In this document: piece after piece, positions 1-9,138 of the stretch
How positions within the stretch are numbered: position 1 is the stretch's first letter
Layout of the letters: the number at the start of each line of letters is the position of its first letter
Source of the DNA: Rhodococcus sp. ARC_M6
GTDB lineage: Bacteria; Actinomycetota; Actinomycetes; Mycobacteriales; Mycobacteriaceae
DNA length: 64,000 bases
NCBI RefSeq assembly: GCF_022810305.1
Contig: NZ_JALGQH010000007.1
Span: forward strand, 62,001-126,000
Direction of reading: 5' to 3'
The notes under the pieces: model-generated
The model's input: the letters and a program-made list of their open reading frames with translations, nothing else
Told to the model about the DNA's origin: nothing
Databases searched by the model: none
Position numbers and translations under genes: made by a program

Positions 1-1
1 G

Positions 2-1216
2 GGAAATGCCTTGCCACCCAATGCCGACGTGAAGGTCCGCGGGTTGTTGGTGGGTGAGGTGCGTTCGGCATCGACCACAGACGGCCAGGTAACTTCCGTT
101 CTTGCGATCGACCCGGATAAAGCGGATCAGATCCCGTCCAATGTGACTGCGCGTCTACTTCCGAAGACGCTGTTCGGCGAGCGCTACGTGTCGTTGATCA
201 TCCCGGAGGGGACTACGGCACCACCGATTTCGGCGGGAACTGTGCTTCACCAGGACAAGAGCGGCAACGCTGTCGAGGTGGGTGAAGTCCTCGACGGTTT
301 GCTTCCCCTGCTGCAGGCAATTCCGCCCCAGGATCTCGCGAACACGCTCGGTTCACTTGCACAAGGTCTTTCGGGTCGTGGCACTGAACTCGGATTCACC
401 GTCGATCGACTCGAAGAGATCTTCCGAGAGGTCAACACCGAACTGCCTGCAGTCCAAGAAGATTTGCGCAAGTTCGCAGACTTCTCGCAGACGTACTCCG
501 ACGCCGCGCCCGATCTGGTGAATGCTCTCGATAGTCTTCGGACTACCGGAACAACGGTGGTCGAGAAGAAGGATCAGGTAAACACTCTGCTGGCATCGTT
601 GACTGCAACGTCCTCGAACACCGCCGCCTTCCTCGAAACCAACGCGTCGTCGATCATCACCTTGGCCGCCGACTCCACGGAAGCACTGCAGTTGTTGGCA
701 CAGTACTCACCGACATTTGGGTGCACCTTCAAGGGATTCTCGGACGCGGCACCCGATGCAGCGCAGATTCTTTCCGTAGACGCACCCAATCCCGGTGTCC
801 GTGCAAACATTCAGATCGTGAATCCGAAGGGGCGCTACCTGCCTAACCAGGACGAACCTCGGCTCGTGGATAACCGTGGACCGGTGTGCTACGACAACGT
901 GACCGAACCCGGCATGCCTTTCCCGCAGTACCCCGGTGGTTCGTACGGTGACGGTTCCTACCAGGTTCCTTCGCGAAACGGTGGGCCGGAAACCATGGAG
1001 TTCCTGCCGGCGCCGGAAGGCTCCGGACCCCAGATGTTCTCGACCAACAACAGCGGTCCCGTGCAGCAGGCCGGGTACGCCGGCTCGAAACTCGAAGAGG
1101 ATACGTTGAAGGTGATTTACGGACAGGCTAATGGTGTTGCGCCGGATGATGTTCCGTCGTGGACAACCATGGTCAGCGCTCCGGCCTTCGCCGGCGCGGA
1201 GGTGAGCTTCCAATGA
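2..1216 (+). CDS. mceA: MceA-type Mce family substrate-binding protein, 5'-truncated
   Basis: The reading frame is open to the left edge of the window, so the N-terminal membrane anchor and about the first 50 residues are missing. The visible part opens inside the MCE domain with a stretch like ALPPNADVKVRGLLVGEV, which is typical of actinobacterial MceA. It ends with the long helical and Pro/Gly-rich C-terminal region. MceA-F proteins form the periplasmic channel of lipid (steroid or fatty acid) importers that work with YrbE permeases and an Mkl ATPase; those genes would lie upstream, outside the window. The stop codon overlaps the next start (ATGA), so translation is probably coupled. The A position is assigned because five further Mce proteins follow in standard order. 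The substrate cannot be told from sequence. Confidence 0.88.
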   Translation, partial: GNALPPNADVKVRGLLVGEVRSASTTDGQVTSVLAIDPDKADQIPSNVTARLLPKTLFGERYVSLIIPEGTTAPPISAGTVLHQDKSGNAVEVGEVLDGLLPLLQAIPPQDLANTLGSLAQGLSGRGTELGFTVDRLEEIFREVNTELPAVQEDLRKFADFSQTYSDAAPDLVNALDSLRTTGTTVVEKKDQVNTLLASLTATSSNTAAFLETNASSIITLAADSTEALQLLAQYSPTFGCTFKGFSDAAPDAAQILSVDAPNPGVRANIQIVNPKGRYLPNQDEPRLVDNRGPVCYDNVTEPGMPFPQYPGGSYGDGSYQVPSRNGGPETMEFLPAPEGSGPQMFSTNNSGPVQQAGYAGSKLEEDTLKVIYGQANGVAPDDVPSWTTMVSAPAFAGAEVSFQ

Positions 1217-2292
1217 GAGGCCTTGCAGCTCCGCTGACAAAACTCATCATCTTCATCGTCGTGACCATCTTGGCTACGGGCTTGCTTGCAGCGAGTATCG
1301 CGAACCTCGGAGGAGGCGGCGGAACCAAGTTCAATGCGGTGTTCTCCGATGTCACGTCGTTGAACGAAGGCGATGAGGTTCGTATCGCCGGCGTTCGTGT
1401 CGGTCAGGTCGAGAAGATCGCGATCGTCAACGATAACCAAGCCGAAGTTCAGTTCTCGGTTTCCGATCGAGACTGGTTGCCGGCCAGTTCCATTGCCACG
1501 ATCCGCTTTCGCAACCTTGTCGGTCAGCGATACATTTCTCTGGCGCAGGGGGAGGGGAGTCAGGGTAAGAAGCTGAACGCGGGCGACACACTTCCACTCG
1601 ATCAGACTCGTCCTGCCGTCAATCTCACGACGCTGTTCAACGGCTTCAAGCCGCTGTTCACCACACTCAGTGCTGAGGATGTGAACAAGCTTTCGTACCA
1701 GATCATCCAGGTTTTCCAGGGTGAGTCGGGAACGATCGGTGAACTAGTCCGAAACACAGCGAGTCTCACCAATACGGTGGCAGACAAGGACGTAGTCATC
1801 GGGGCGGTCATCAAGAATCTCAACGATGTACTCGCGACCGTGAATGCGAATGACAAGAACCTGGATTCGCTCATCATCAACACTCAACAACTGGTCACCG
1901 GATTGGCCAACGAGCGGGGTGTTGTCGGTTCCGCAGTCACCTCACTCGCCGGTCTGACCGACGCGACCGCCGATCTGTTGGAGCCGACGCGTCCCTCGAT
2001 TCAGGGGTCGATCACGGCGCTCAACACGCTGGCGACAACTCTGAATCGTCGTAGTGACGACGTGAATTCGGTGCTGTCGACGTTGCCGGTCAAGCTCGAG
2101 AAGTTGGCGCGCGTGGCCAGTTACGGCTCGTGGTTCCAGTTCTATCTGTGCGGAATCGACATCGTCGCCGGTCCCGGGCAGTCAGCGTCGCTGAACTTGC
2201 CGACCGGGCTGCCTACGGTCAACCAGCCGATCTACACCAACGCGGCCACCCGATGCACTCAAGACGGAATCAAGGAGTTGCAGGGCCGATGA
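1213..2292 (+). CDS. mceB: MceB-type Mce family protein
   Basis: This 359-residue protein starts at the ATG that overlaps the mceA stop; an in-frame longer start at 1159 would run inside mceA and is not needed. Residues 8-30 form one N-terminal membrane helix. An MCE domain follows (VFSDVTSLNEGDEVRIAGV, about residues 40-115), then a long helical region rich in N, T and L. It is the second subunit of the Mce importer. Its stop overlaps the mceC start by four bases. Confidence 0.92.
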   Translation: MRGLAAPLTKLIIFIVVTILATGLLAASIANLGGGGGTKFNAVFSDVTSLNEGDEVRIAGVRVGQVEKIAIVNDNQAEVQFSVSDRDWLPASSIATIRFRNLVGQRYISLAQGEGSQGKKLNAGDTLPLDQTRPAVNLTTLFNGFKPLFTTLSAEDVNKLSYQIIQVFQGESGTIGELVRNTASLTNTVADKDVVIGAVIKNLNDVLATVNANDKNLDSLIINTQQLVTGLANERGVVGSAVTSLAGLTDATADLLEPTRPSIQGSITALNTLATTLNRRSDDVNSVLSTLPVKLEKLARVASYGSWFQFYLCGIDIVAGPGQSASLNLPTGLPTVNQPIYTNAATRCTQDGIKELQGR

Positions 2293-3284
2293 AAAAACGT
2301 CGCAGTCCGGCAATGGCCGGCGCCATCGGCATCTTCGTGGTGCTACTGGCAACTTTGTCCGCGTTCTTCCTCGATTCACTCCCATTCGTCGGCGCAGGTT
2401 CTTCGTACGCTGCCGAATTCTCAGAAGCTGCGGGCCTCAAGCCCGGCAACGAGGTTCGTATCGCCGGTGTGAAGGTCGGCAAGGTAACGTCCGTCGACCT
2501 CGATAGGGATCGTGTGCTGGTGGACTTCAAGGTGAAGGACGCGTGGGTGGGGGACCAGACATCGGCGTCCATCCAGATCAAAACGATTTTGGGTCAGAAG
2601 TATCTTGCTCTCGATCCGCGCGGCACCGAGAACCTCGATCCCAAGGAACGGATTCCGCTGGCACGCACCACGTCTCCGTACGACGTCGTGCAGGCCTTCT
2701 CGGCGGCGTCCGACACGGTCGGTGAGATCGACACCGACCAGTTGGCCAAGAGCATGGAGACGCTGTCCGAGGCATTCTCCGAGACCCCGGATGATGTCCG
2801 GGCCTCGCTCGACGGCGTGAGTCGGTTGTCGCAGACGATCGCGAGCCGCGATCAGGACTTGCAGAAGCTATTCGACGCAACAGGAAAGACTTCGCAGATC
2901 CTGGCTGACCGGAACGTAGAATTCACTCAGCTGATCAGGGACGGCGGATTGCTGGTGCAGGAGTTGAACAATCGCCAGCAGTCGATTTCGCAACTGCTCA
3001 CCGGAACTCAGCGAGTGTCGCAGCAGCTCACCGGTCTTGTCCGTGACAATGAGGCGGCGATCGGACCAGCGCTGACGCAGCTCAACGGTGTCATCGACAT
3101 TCTGGAAGCCAACAACGAGAACTTGGACAAGGCTCTGAAGCTCTACGAACCCTTTATCCGCTTGTACGCCAACGTGGTCGGTAACGGTCGTTGGTTCGAT
3201 CAGGTCGTCGTCAACCTTCTTCCGCCGGGTCTGCCGGACATTCCGGGTTACCGCGAACCGATGCGTACGTTGGGAGGCAACTGA
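2289..3284 (+). CDS. mceC: MceC-type Mce family protein
   Basis: The start is the ATG at 2289 overlapping the mceB stop, giving 331 residues. A basic N-terminus (MKKRRS) precedes one membrane helix at about residues 9-28. The MCE domain carries the motif GLKPGNEVRIAGVKVGKV. The C-terminal part is a predicted long helix with Q/L/N-rich repeats, as expected for the hydrophobic tunnel built by Mce hexamers. It is the third Mce subunit, translationally coupled on both sides. Confidence 0.92.
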   Translation: MKKRRSPAMAGAIGIFVVLLATLSAFFLDSLPFVGAGSSYAAEFSEAAGLKPGNEVRIAGVKVGKVTSVDLDRDRVLVDFKVKDAWVGDQTSASIQIKTILGQKYLALDPRGTENLDPKERIPLARTTSPYDVVQAFSAASDTVGEIDTDQLAKSMETLSEAFSETPDDVRASLDGVSRLSQTIASRDQDLQKLFDATGKTSQILADRNVEFTQLIRDGGLLVQELNNRQQSISQLLTGTQRVSQQLTGLVRDNEAAIGPALTQLNGVIDILEANNENLDKALKLYEPFIRLYANVVGNGRWFDQVVVNLLPPGLPDIPGYREPMRTLGGN

Positions 3285-4531
3285 TGGCTGACACTGCAGA
3301 AGCCGGCAGGGGCTCCAAGAAGCGAACTCTTGCGATTGTCGCTGCGGGGTTGATCGGTGTGCTGGTTATCGTCGGGGGCCTGTGGTGGGTGTTGACCCGC
3401 GCCGGCACAACCACGATCACGGCCTACTTCGACAAGTCGATCGGAATCTACGACGGCTCCGACATTCGAATTCTCGGCGTCAAGGTCGGCAGCGTCACGT
3501 CGGTCGAACCGCAGGGCGACCAAGTCAAGGTCGAAATGCGAGTCGATCGTGGGATCGATATCCCGGTGGATGCCAACGCGGCACAGATCACGCCGTCGGT
3601 GGTTGCCGACCGTTACATTCAGCTCAGCCCCGTCTTCACCGGCGGCGAGAAGATGGCCAGCGGTTCGGAGATCCCGATCGACCGAACTGCTACTCCGGTC
3701 GAGGTCGACCAGCTGTATGCCAGTATCAACGACCTCTCGGCGGCGCTCGGCCCCGAAGGTGCGAACAAGGACGGTGCGCTCTCGAAGTTCGTGGAGACCG
3801 GCGCAGCCAACCTGGACGGGAACGGACTTGCATTGGGGGAGAGCATTACCCAGCTGTCCGACGCGGCCCGCACCTTGAACGACTCGCGAGACAACATCTC
3901 GATCACGATCAAGAACCTCAATACTTTTGTCGGGGCGTTGGCAACCAACGACCAGCAAGTGCGCCAGTTCAATACGCAGTTGTCAGACCTCACGGGTTTT
4001 CTGGCCGGCGAGCGTGATGATCTGGGTGCCGCTCTGAATCAGTTGTCGTTGGCACTCGGGGACGTCGCGAAGTTCGTGGCAGACAACCGCGATCAGTTGG
4101 TGACGACCGTAGACGGTTTGGTTGCACCGACTCAGACGTTGGCGGACAACAAGGAGGGGCTCGCAAACACCTTGACCATGTTGCCGCTTGCGATCTCCAA
4201 CCTCGTGAACTCGTACGACGCCGAAGCTGGTGTTCTTGCTTCACGTTTGGCATTCCCCGACCTGGAGAATCCGGCCGCTGTGTTGTGCAAGTTGATGGAT
4301 GTCGGCAAGTTGCTTCCCGGCGATCCGCGATTCGAGCAGTTGGGACGACAGATGCAGCCGGCTATCGATCAGTGCGCGGGCGTTGCAGCGATGTCGGATG
4401 CGGCCGAGAAGGCGAAGAACCTGAATCTTCCCTTCGGGATTCTGGCCGGTCCGGAGCGTCAAACCCAGGTAGTGCCGGGCACAGTGCCCGGTGTTGTGTC
4501 ACCGCGACTGACCAGTGGGGAGGGCGAGTGA
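3284..4531 (+). CDS. mceD: MceD-type Mce family protein
   Basis: The 415-residue product starts at the ATG overlapping the mceC stop. It has a short charged N-terminus, one membrane helix at about residues 17-37 and an MCE domain with the motif SIGIYDGSDIRILGVKVG. A long helical C-terminal half follows. The position as fourth Mce gene and the length agree with MceD. The stop overlaps the GTG start of the lipoprotein gene that follows. Confidence 0.92.
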   Translation: MADTAEAGRGSKKRTLAIVAAGLIGVLVIVGGLWWVLTRAGTTTITAYFDKSIGIYDGSDIRILGVKVGSVTSVEPQGDQVKVEMRVDRGIDIPVDANAAQITPSVVADRYIQLSPVFTGGEKMASGSEIPIDRTATPVEVDQLYASINDLSAALGPEGANKDGALSKFVETGAANLDGNGLALGESITQLSDAARTLNDSRDNISITIKNLNTFVGALATNDQQVRQFNTQLSDLTGFLAGERDDLGAALNQLSLALGDVAKFVADNRDQLVTTVDGLVAPTQTLADNKEGLANTLTMLPLAISNLVNSYDAEAGVLASRLAFPDLENPAAVLCKLMDVGKLLPGDPRFEQLGRQMQPAIDQCAGVAAMSDAAEKAKNLNLPFGILAGPERQTQVVPGTVPGVVSPRLTSGEGE

Positions 4532-5802
4532 AGCGCACATTGATCGTGGGCGCAGGACTCTGCGCGGTATTGCTCGGCGCCACGGCATGCTCGTCGGAAG
4601 GCATCTACGCCGTTCCGCTTCCGGGTGGACCGGATGTCGGATCGGATCCGATGAACCTGACTATCCAATTTGACGACGTCCTGGATCTCGTTCCGCAGTC
4701 TGCCGTCAAGGTGGACGGTGTTCCGGTCGGCCGGGTCGAGAAGGTGACGGTCGGTCCGGACGGTTGGACTGCCGACGTGGGAATCATCTTGGATTCGTCG
4801 GTTGACCTGCCGGCCAATGCCGTTGCGGCAGTAGAACAGACCAATCTGCTCGGCGAGAAGTTCATTCAGCTTTCGGCTCCGCCGAGTGGATCGGACACCA
4901 CGGCAAAATTGGCCGATGGCGACCTGATTCCGCTGGATCGGACGCGTCATGCCACCGAGATCGAACAGGTGCTCGGTGCATTGTCACTGCTGCTCAACGG
5001 CGGCGGTGTCGGCCAATTGCAGCCAATCGTGCAGGAACTCGGCGCAGCCTTCGACGGCCGTGAAGGAAAGACGAGAAGTCTTCTGGAACAGGCAAACACG
5101 CTGATCGGTGGATTGAACGAACAGCGCGACGACATTACTCGTGCCCTGGACGGACTCGATGTTCTGTCCACTCGCGTCAACGATCAGACCGAGAAGATCG
5201 GCAAGATCCTCGAGGAATTGCCCGTTGCGACACAGGTTCTCAACGAGCAGCGTCCGCAGTTGACGCAGATGCTCACCCAGGTCGATCGCCTCGGAACCGT
5301 AGGCACCGATGTCCTCACACAGTCGAAGAACGACTTGATCGCGGACTTGCAGGCGCTGCGGCCGACGCTGCAGGCCTTGGCGGATTCTGGTGACGATTTT
5401 GTAGGCGCACTTCCGTTCCTGCCGACCTTCCCGTTCCCCGACGGCGTCGAGAAGATCACTCAGGGTGGATCCGTGAACCTCTTCTTGGTGGTCGACTTGC
5501 AGATCGGTAACACACTCTCCGGACTCGGTGTCGGACAGGGAGATCCCGAATATCGCCAGCCGAAGTTCGGCGACCCCAAGCCGGTGGTCGATCCGTCCAA
5601 CCCGTACTACAACGGGAATGGTCCACGGCCAGGTTGGCCGACGGTTTCACTCCTCCCGATCGCGCCGATTCTGCCGCAGTTGCCGGTGGTCGCCGCGTTG
5701 CCGGTGGCGCCGACAGGTGATGCTGTTGCTCCGGCCGCGAACGGCCCGCTCAACCCCATCCAGGGAATGCTGGATCAGTTCGGAATCGGTGGTGGACAAT
5801 GA
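4528..5802 (+). CDS. mceE: MceE-type Mce lipoprotein (LprK-like)
   Basis: The GTG start at 4528 overlaps the mceD stop and yields 424 residues. The N-terminus is a lipoprotein signal (VKRTLIVGAGLCAVLLGATAC), with the cysteine at about residue 21 as the likely lipidation site. This is the diagnostic feature of the fifth gene of actinobacterial mce operons. An MCE domain follows (motif VKVDGVPVGRVEKV), then a helical segment and a Pro/Ala-rich tail. The tail ends just before the next start, again with a four-base overlap. Confidence 0.93.
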   Translation: MKRTLIVGAGLCAVLLGATACSSEGIYAVPLPGGPDVGSDPMNLTIQFDDVLDLVPQSAVKVDGVPVGRVEKVTVGPDGWTADVGIILDSSVDLPANAVAAVEQTNLLGEKFIQLSAPPSGSDTTAKLADGDLIPLDRTRHATEIEQVLGALSLLLNGGGVGQLQPIVQELGAAFDGREGKTRSLLEQANTLIGGLNEQRDDITRALDGLDVLSTRVNDQTEKIGKILEELPVATQVLNEQRPQLTQMLTQVDRLGTVGTDVLTQSKNDLIADLQALRPTLQALADSGDDFVGALPFLPTFPFPDGVEKITQGGSVNLFLVVDLQIGNTLSGLGVGQGDPEYRQPKFGDPKPVVDPSNPYYNGNGPRPGWPTVSLLPIAPILPQLPVVAALPVAPTGDAVAPAANGPLNPIQGMLDQFGIGGGQ

Positions 5803-7046
5803 GATCAGCTCTGGTCAAATGGCAACTCGTCGGCTTCGTGCTGGTTGCGCTTCTCGGGCTCGTCTATGTGGGTGCCAAGTACGTACGTCTCGACAATCTC
5901 ATGGGTTTCGGTCAGTACACGGTCAAGACTGAATTGGCGACGTCGGGCGGAATCTTCACCAACGCCGAGGTTACGTACCGCGGTGTGCCGGTGGGACGCG
6001 TCGGTGATATGTCGTTGACGTCCAACGGTATCGAGGTCGATCTGATGATCGACAGCAGTGCCCCGCAAATCCCGGCGTCGACAAAGGCCGTGGTGGCCAA
6101 CCGCTCGGCTATCGGCGAGCAGTTCGTGGATTTGATTCCTGACACCGATCAGGGTCCGTTCCTTCAGGACGGATCGGTGATCGCGGTGGGTGACACGACG
6201 ACGCCGATTCCGGTGGAAGAGGTGCTGGGCAGCGCCAACGGGTTGGTGCATTCCGTACCGGTCGACGCACTCCATACCGTCGCTGTCGAGTTGGGCGCAG
6301 CGTTCAACGGTAAGGGTGAAGACATCCAGGTCCTCGCAGATTCGCTGTCCGGTCTCTCTCAGTCCGGATTGGACACGCTGCCACAGACTCTCGGACTGAT
6401 CCGAGACAGTGAGACTGTGCTCACGACGCAGTCGGATCAGTCGTCAGCGATCAAGCAGTTCAGTGCTGATCTCGATGTTGTTGCCGCGCAACTCCGTACG
6501 AGCGACCCCGACATCAGGCGTTTGATCGACAACGGCATCCCCGCGAGCGATCAGATCGGGGCGCTCATCAACGAGGGCGGTCCGTCGCTGACCACCGACC
6601 TCACCAATCTTGCGGCGACCACCAAGACCTTGGCCCCACGCGCAATTGCATTGCAACCGTTCCTGATCTTCCTGCCGGGCTTGGCAGCTGCGGCCCCGAC
6701 AGTGGCTCCGGGTGACGGAACTGTGCACCAGGGATTGGTGCTGGAGACCAATAATCCGCTCTCGTGCACCGTCGGATACGAAGGCACGATGGCAATCATC
6801 AACGACATGAAGCGCAAGGATCCGAACTTCGACGACACGCAGCAGGATTTCCCGCTCAATACGGCAGCGTCCTGTGAAGTTCCGTTGGGTAGCGAGACCG
6901 GTGTCCGAAGTGCAAACCGGGTGATCTACGCCGATCCGGACACGATCCAGCCGTGGGATTTCAAGCCGAAGGTAGACCCGGACAAGCTGAACCTCAATCC
7001 GATCGCCACTCAGTTGGCGCCGTTGGTCGGAGTCACGCCCAAGTAA
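5799..7046 (+). CDS. mceF: MceF-type Mce family protein
   Basis: This is the last of the six Mce genes, 415 residues, with an ATG overlapping the mceE stop. One membrane helix lies at about residues 8-26, followed by an MCE domain (VTYRGVPVGRVGDM) and a long C-terminal region with the usual two spaced cysteines (LSCTVGYEG and AASCEVPLG). It completes the hexameric channel. A 105-base gap separates it from the first Mce-associated gene. Confidence 0.92.
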   Translation: MRSALVKWQLVGFVLVALLGLVYVGAKYVRLDNLMGFGQYTVKTELATSGGIFTNAEVTYRGVPVGRVGDMSLTSNGIEVDLMIDSSAPQIPASTKAVVANRSAIGEQFVDLIPDTDQGPFLQDGSVIAVGDTTTPIPVEEVLGSANGLVHSVPVDALHTVAVELGAAFNGKGEDIQVLADSLSGLSQSGLDTLPQTLGLIRDSETVLTTQSDQSSAIKQFSADLDVVAAQLRTSDPDIRRLIDNGIPASDQIGALINEGGPSLTTDLTNLAATTKTLAPRAIALQPFLIFLPGLAAAAPTVAPGDGTVHQGLVLETNNPLSCTVGYEGTMAIINDMKRKDPNFDDTQQDFPLNTAASCEVPLGSETGVRSANRVIYADPDTIQPWDFKPKVDPDKLNLNPIATQLAPLVGVTPK

Positions 7047-7151
7047 TCTGCGCGTGAGGTATCGGAGTCTGTGCAGCTCAGGCAACTTCAGTTGTGGCAG
7101 TTGAGAGTTCGTGGCCATAGTCTGAGCAATACAGTTAAGTAGGGTAGTGAC

Positions 7152-7811
7152 GTGATTCAGAAAAGCAGTTCGAAGGGGTCGACAGCACCGCTTGTTGCGG
7201 TCGGTGTTCTCCTCCTGGTGGCACTTGTTGCGCTCGGTGTGTTCGGTGTCGGGTATTTCAAGGCACGCAACGTTGCCGAGATTCGCAACGAGGCATTGGT
7301 GGGGGCTCAGCAAGTTGCGATCAATCTCAACAATGCCGACGCCGCCAATCTCGATGCCTCGATCGCGAACATGCGGTCATCGGTAACCGGAGACGAGATG
7401 ACAACGTATCTGCAGACCGTTCAGGACTCCATCACGGATGAATTGCGGAACTCCGGATCCAAGGCGGACACGGAGGTCGTGCAGGCCGCGCTCTCCGAAC
7501 TCAATACGGACGACCGGACTGCAACGGCGCTTGTTGTCGTGAAGGTGACCACTACCCAGGGCAACCAGTATGTGAAGAATCAGCTCGGCATGAGGCTGGG
7601 CATGGTCGAGGTCGACGGTGTTTGGAAGGCGCAGTCGGCTGAACCGATCGGCAACCGGGTGGATCTGGATTCGGGCACGCTGCCGGGCACTGATGGTTCC
7701 GCACCGGCTGATGGTTCCGGACCGGCTTCTGATGCACCGGCAGTCCCTGGTGCCGTGACCCCAGCGCCAGCACCAGCACCGAGTGAAGGCGGCGATACCG
7801 GTGGTCAGTAG
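7152..7811 (+). CDS. Mce-associated membrane protein
   Basis: The 219-residue product starts with GTG at 7152. It has a short Ser/Lys-rich N-terminus, one strong membrane helix (about residues 13-37) and an extracytoplasmic alpha/beta region. It ends in a Pro/Ala/Asp-rich low-complexity tail. Proteins of this shape, called Mas or mce-associated proteins, commonly follow mceF in Mycobacterium and Rhodococcus and are thought to stabilise the importer. The membership is inferred from topology and position; no catalytic motif is visible. Confidence 0.8.
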   Translation: MIQKSSSKGSTAPLVAVGVLLLVALVALGVFGVGYFKARNVAEIRNEALVGAQQVAINLNNADAANLDASIANMRSSVTGDEMTTYLQTVQDSITDELRNSGSKADTEVVQAALSELNTDDRTATALVVVKVTTTQGNQYVKNQLGMRLGMVEVDGVWKAQSAEPIGNRVDLDSGTLPGTDGSAPADGSGPASDAPAVPGAVTPAPAPAPSEGGDTGGQ

Positions 7812-7856
7812 TAACCCGACCCGGATCTGTCCAGTCCTTCGAAGGAGAAGCGCGTA

Positions 7857-8681
7857 ATGCCACCCAAGCGCAAAGCCGGGATGCCACCGGTCAATCCGAA
7901 CCGACGACCGAAGATCGCCGGATCAGCCCGCTCGTTGAACGTCCCCGCGGGGACGCCGGGTACCGAACCCGTCGAGCCTGAGGCAGTCGAGATAACTTCA
8001 CCCTCAGTCGAGACGCCGGCCGTCGAGGCAACACCGGCCGCCGATGTTCCGAAAACAAGTCTGAAGAAGCGCCAGGCGCCTCAGCCGGCTGAATCCACAC
8101 CGGCCGAGGGGTCGGCGGAGGCTCCGTCCGAGCCCGAGGTGGGGGAGACGGCAGCAGAAACCACTGAATCTTCCGGCGCCGAGCATTCGGGTCGAACCCA
8201 GTGGGGTCTCGTCGCGGGAGTCGGGGCGGCCGCAGTGGTGGTCGCAGTGGTCGCCGGCCTCGCGTTCTTCAAAGTGGGCGTACAAATGGACGACGTCGCT
8301 TGGGTGGATGAGGGTGCAACGGCGGAAGTGCTCCGGATTACGCCTCCGGCGCTGGAAGCTGTGTTCACATTTGCTCCCGATACCTTCGACGCTGATTTCG
8401 ACAAGGGCGTACAGGGGCTCAATCAAGCCATGCGCGACCAGTTGACTCAATACAAGGACACGCAGAAGGCCGGCGTCGAACAGACGCAGACGGCGACTAC
8501 AGCGGACGTCACGGAGATCGGCATTACGCGGCTCGAAAAGGACCGGGCGCAGTTGCTCGCCCAGTTGAATGTGAGTTCGACGCAGAGTGGAGTGGCCGCC
8601 GGCTCGCGGTCCGGGATGGTTGTCGTCAGCTTGGAGAAGCAGGACGGGAACTGGCTGATCTCGGAGATCGCGGATCGCTAG
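7857..8681 (+). CDS. Mce-associated membrane protein with long acidic cytoplasmic region
   Basis: The ATG at 7857 follows a clear ribosome site (gaaggagaag). The 274-residue protein opens with a basic segment (MPPKRKAGMPPVNPNRRPK). About 90 residues of low-complexity Pro/Glu/Ala/Thr sequence come next, then one membrane helix at about residues 120-140 and a soluble C-terminal domain of about 130 residues. That domain resembles the folded part of other Mce-associated proteins. It is the last gene before a strong terminator and so closes the mce transcription unit. Confidence 0.8.
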   Translation: MPPKRKAGMPPVNPNRRPKIAGSARSLNVPAGTPGTEPVEPEAVEITSPSVETPAVEATPAADVPKTSLKKRQAPQPAESTPAEGSAEAPSEPEVGETAAETTESSGAEHSGRTQWGLVAGVGAAAVVVAVVAGLAFFKVGVQMDDVAWVDEGATAEVLRITPPALEAVFTFAPDTFDADFDKGVQGLNQAMRDQLTQYKDTQKAGVEQTQTATTADVTEIGITRLEKDRAQLLAQLNVSSTQSGVAAGSRSGMVVVSLEKQDGNWLISEIADR

Positions 8682-8701
8682 GGTCCTGGCAATGTTCGAG
8701 A

Positions 8702-8738
8702 ATCTGGACCGGAGTGGAAATTCCGGTCCAGATTTTTC
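8702..8738 (+). terminator. Rho-independent terminator of the mce operon
   Basis: A perfect 12-base stem (8702-8713 with 8722-8733) encloses an eight-base loop and is followed directly by TTTTT. It starts 20 bases after the stop of the last Mce-associated gene. Confidence 0.9.
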
Positions 8739-9138
8739 ATTTCCGGGCTAAGGTCTCGGTACAATGTCCCGGAAGTGTTCGAATCCTCGCTAATCTGATG
8801 TTCGAATGCCGCGACACGCCCTGGCGCTCTTGACGCAACGGGCCGCAAGGTCCAGTCTGATCGGTGAACACGCGCAGACCCTGAATCTACGGCCTACGCC
8901 AGTACCTGAATCTGACCCCTCCGTACACCCGACTCGACATTTCCTGAGTAAGGGTGTACTTTTGGACGTTGCGCTGGCTGCCTCCTGTCCACCCCTCGTC
9001 TCAACCGCTGCGAAGTCAAGAACTTCTTGCTTTCTGCGACGGGTTTCGTTCGGGTTGTAACCAGCGAAATTCGAAGCAGATACAGCGGCGGTCGCAACAG
9101 TACGGAGCGGCCCGCGTGAGGTGCTGGAAGGACGCATC
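8739..9138 (+). promoter_or_regulatory. rpoB upstream/leader region, no convincing gene
   Basis: About 400 bases lie between the mce terminator and the rpoB start. A TACAAT hexamer at 8760-8765 could be a -10 element, but no good -35 is seen. A perfect 8-base inverted repeat (GTACACCC at 8923-8930, GGGTGTAC at 8952-8959) lies about 180 bases before the start. The short open frames here have atypical composition and are not called. The region probably holds the rpoBC promoters and a long 5' leader. Confidence 0.55.

Noticed and set aside
9121-9138. GTG at 9121 as the rpoB start
   Set aside because: The TTG at 9139 has a ribosome site at the right distance and matches the known start of mycobacterial rpoB.
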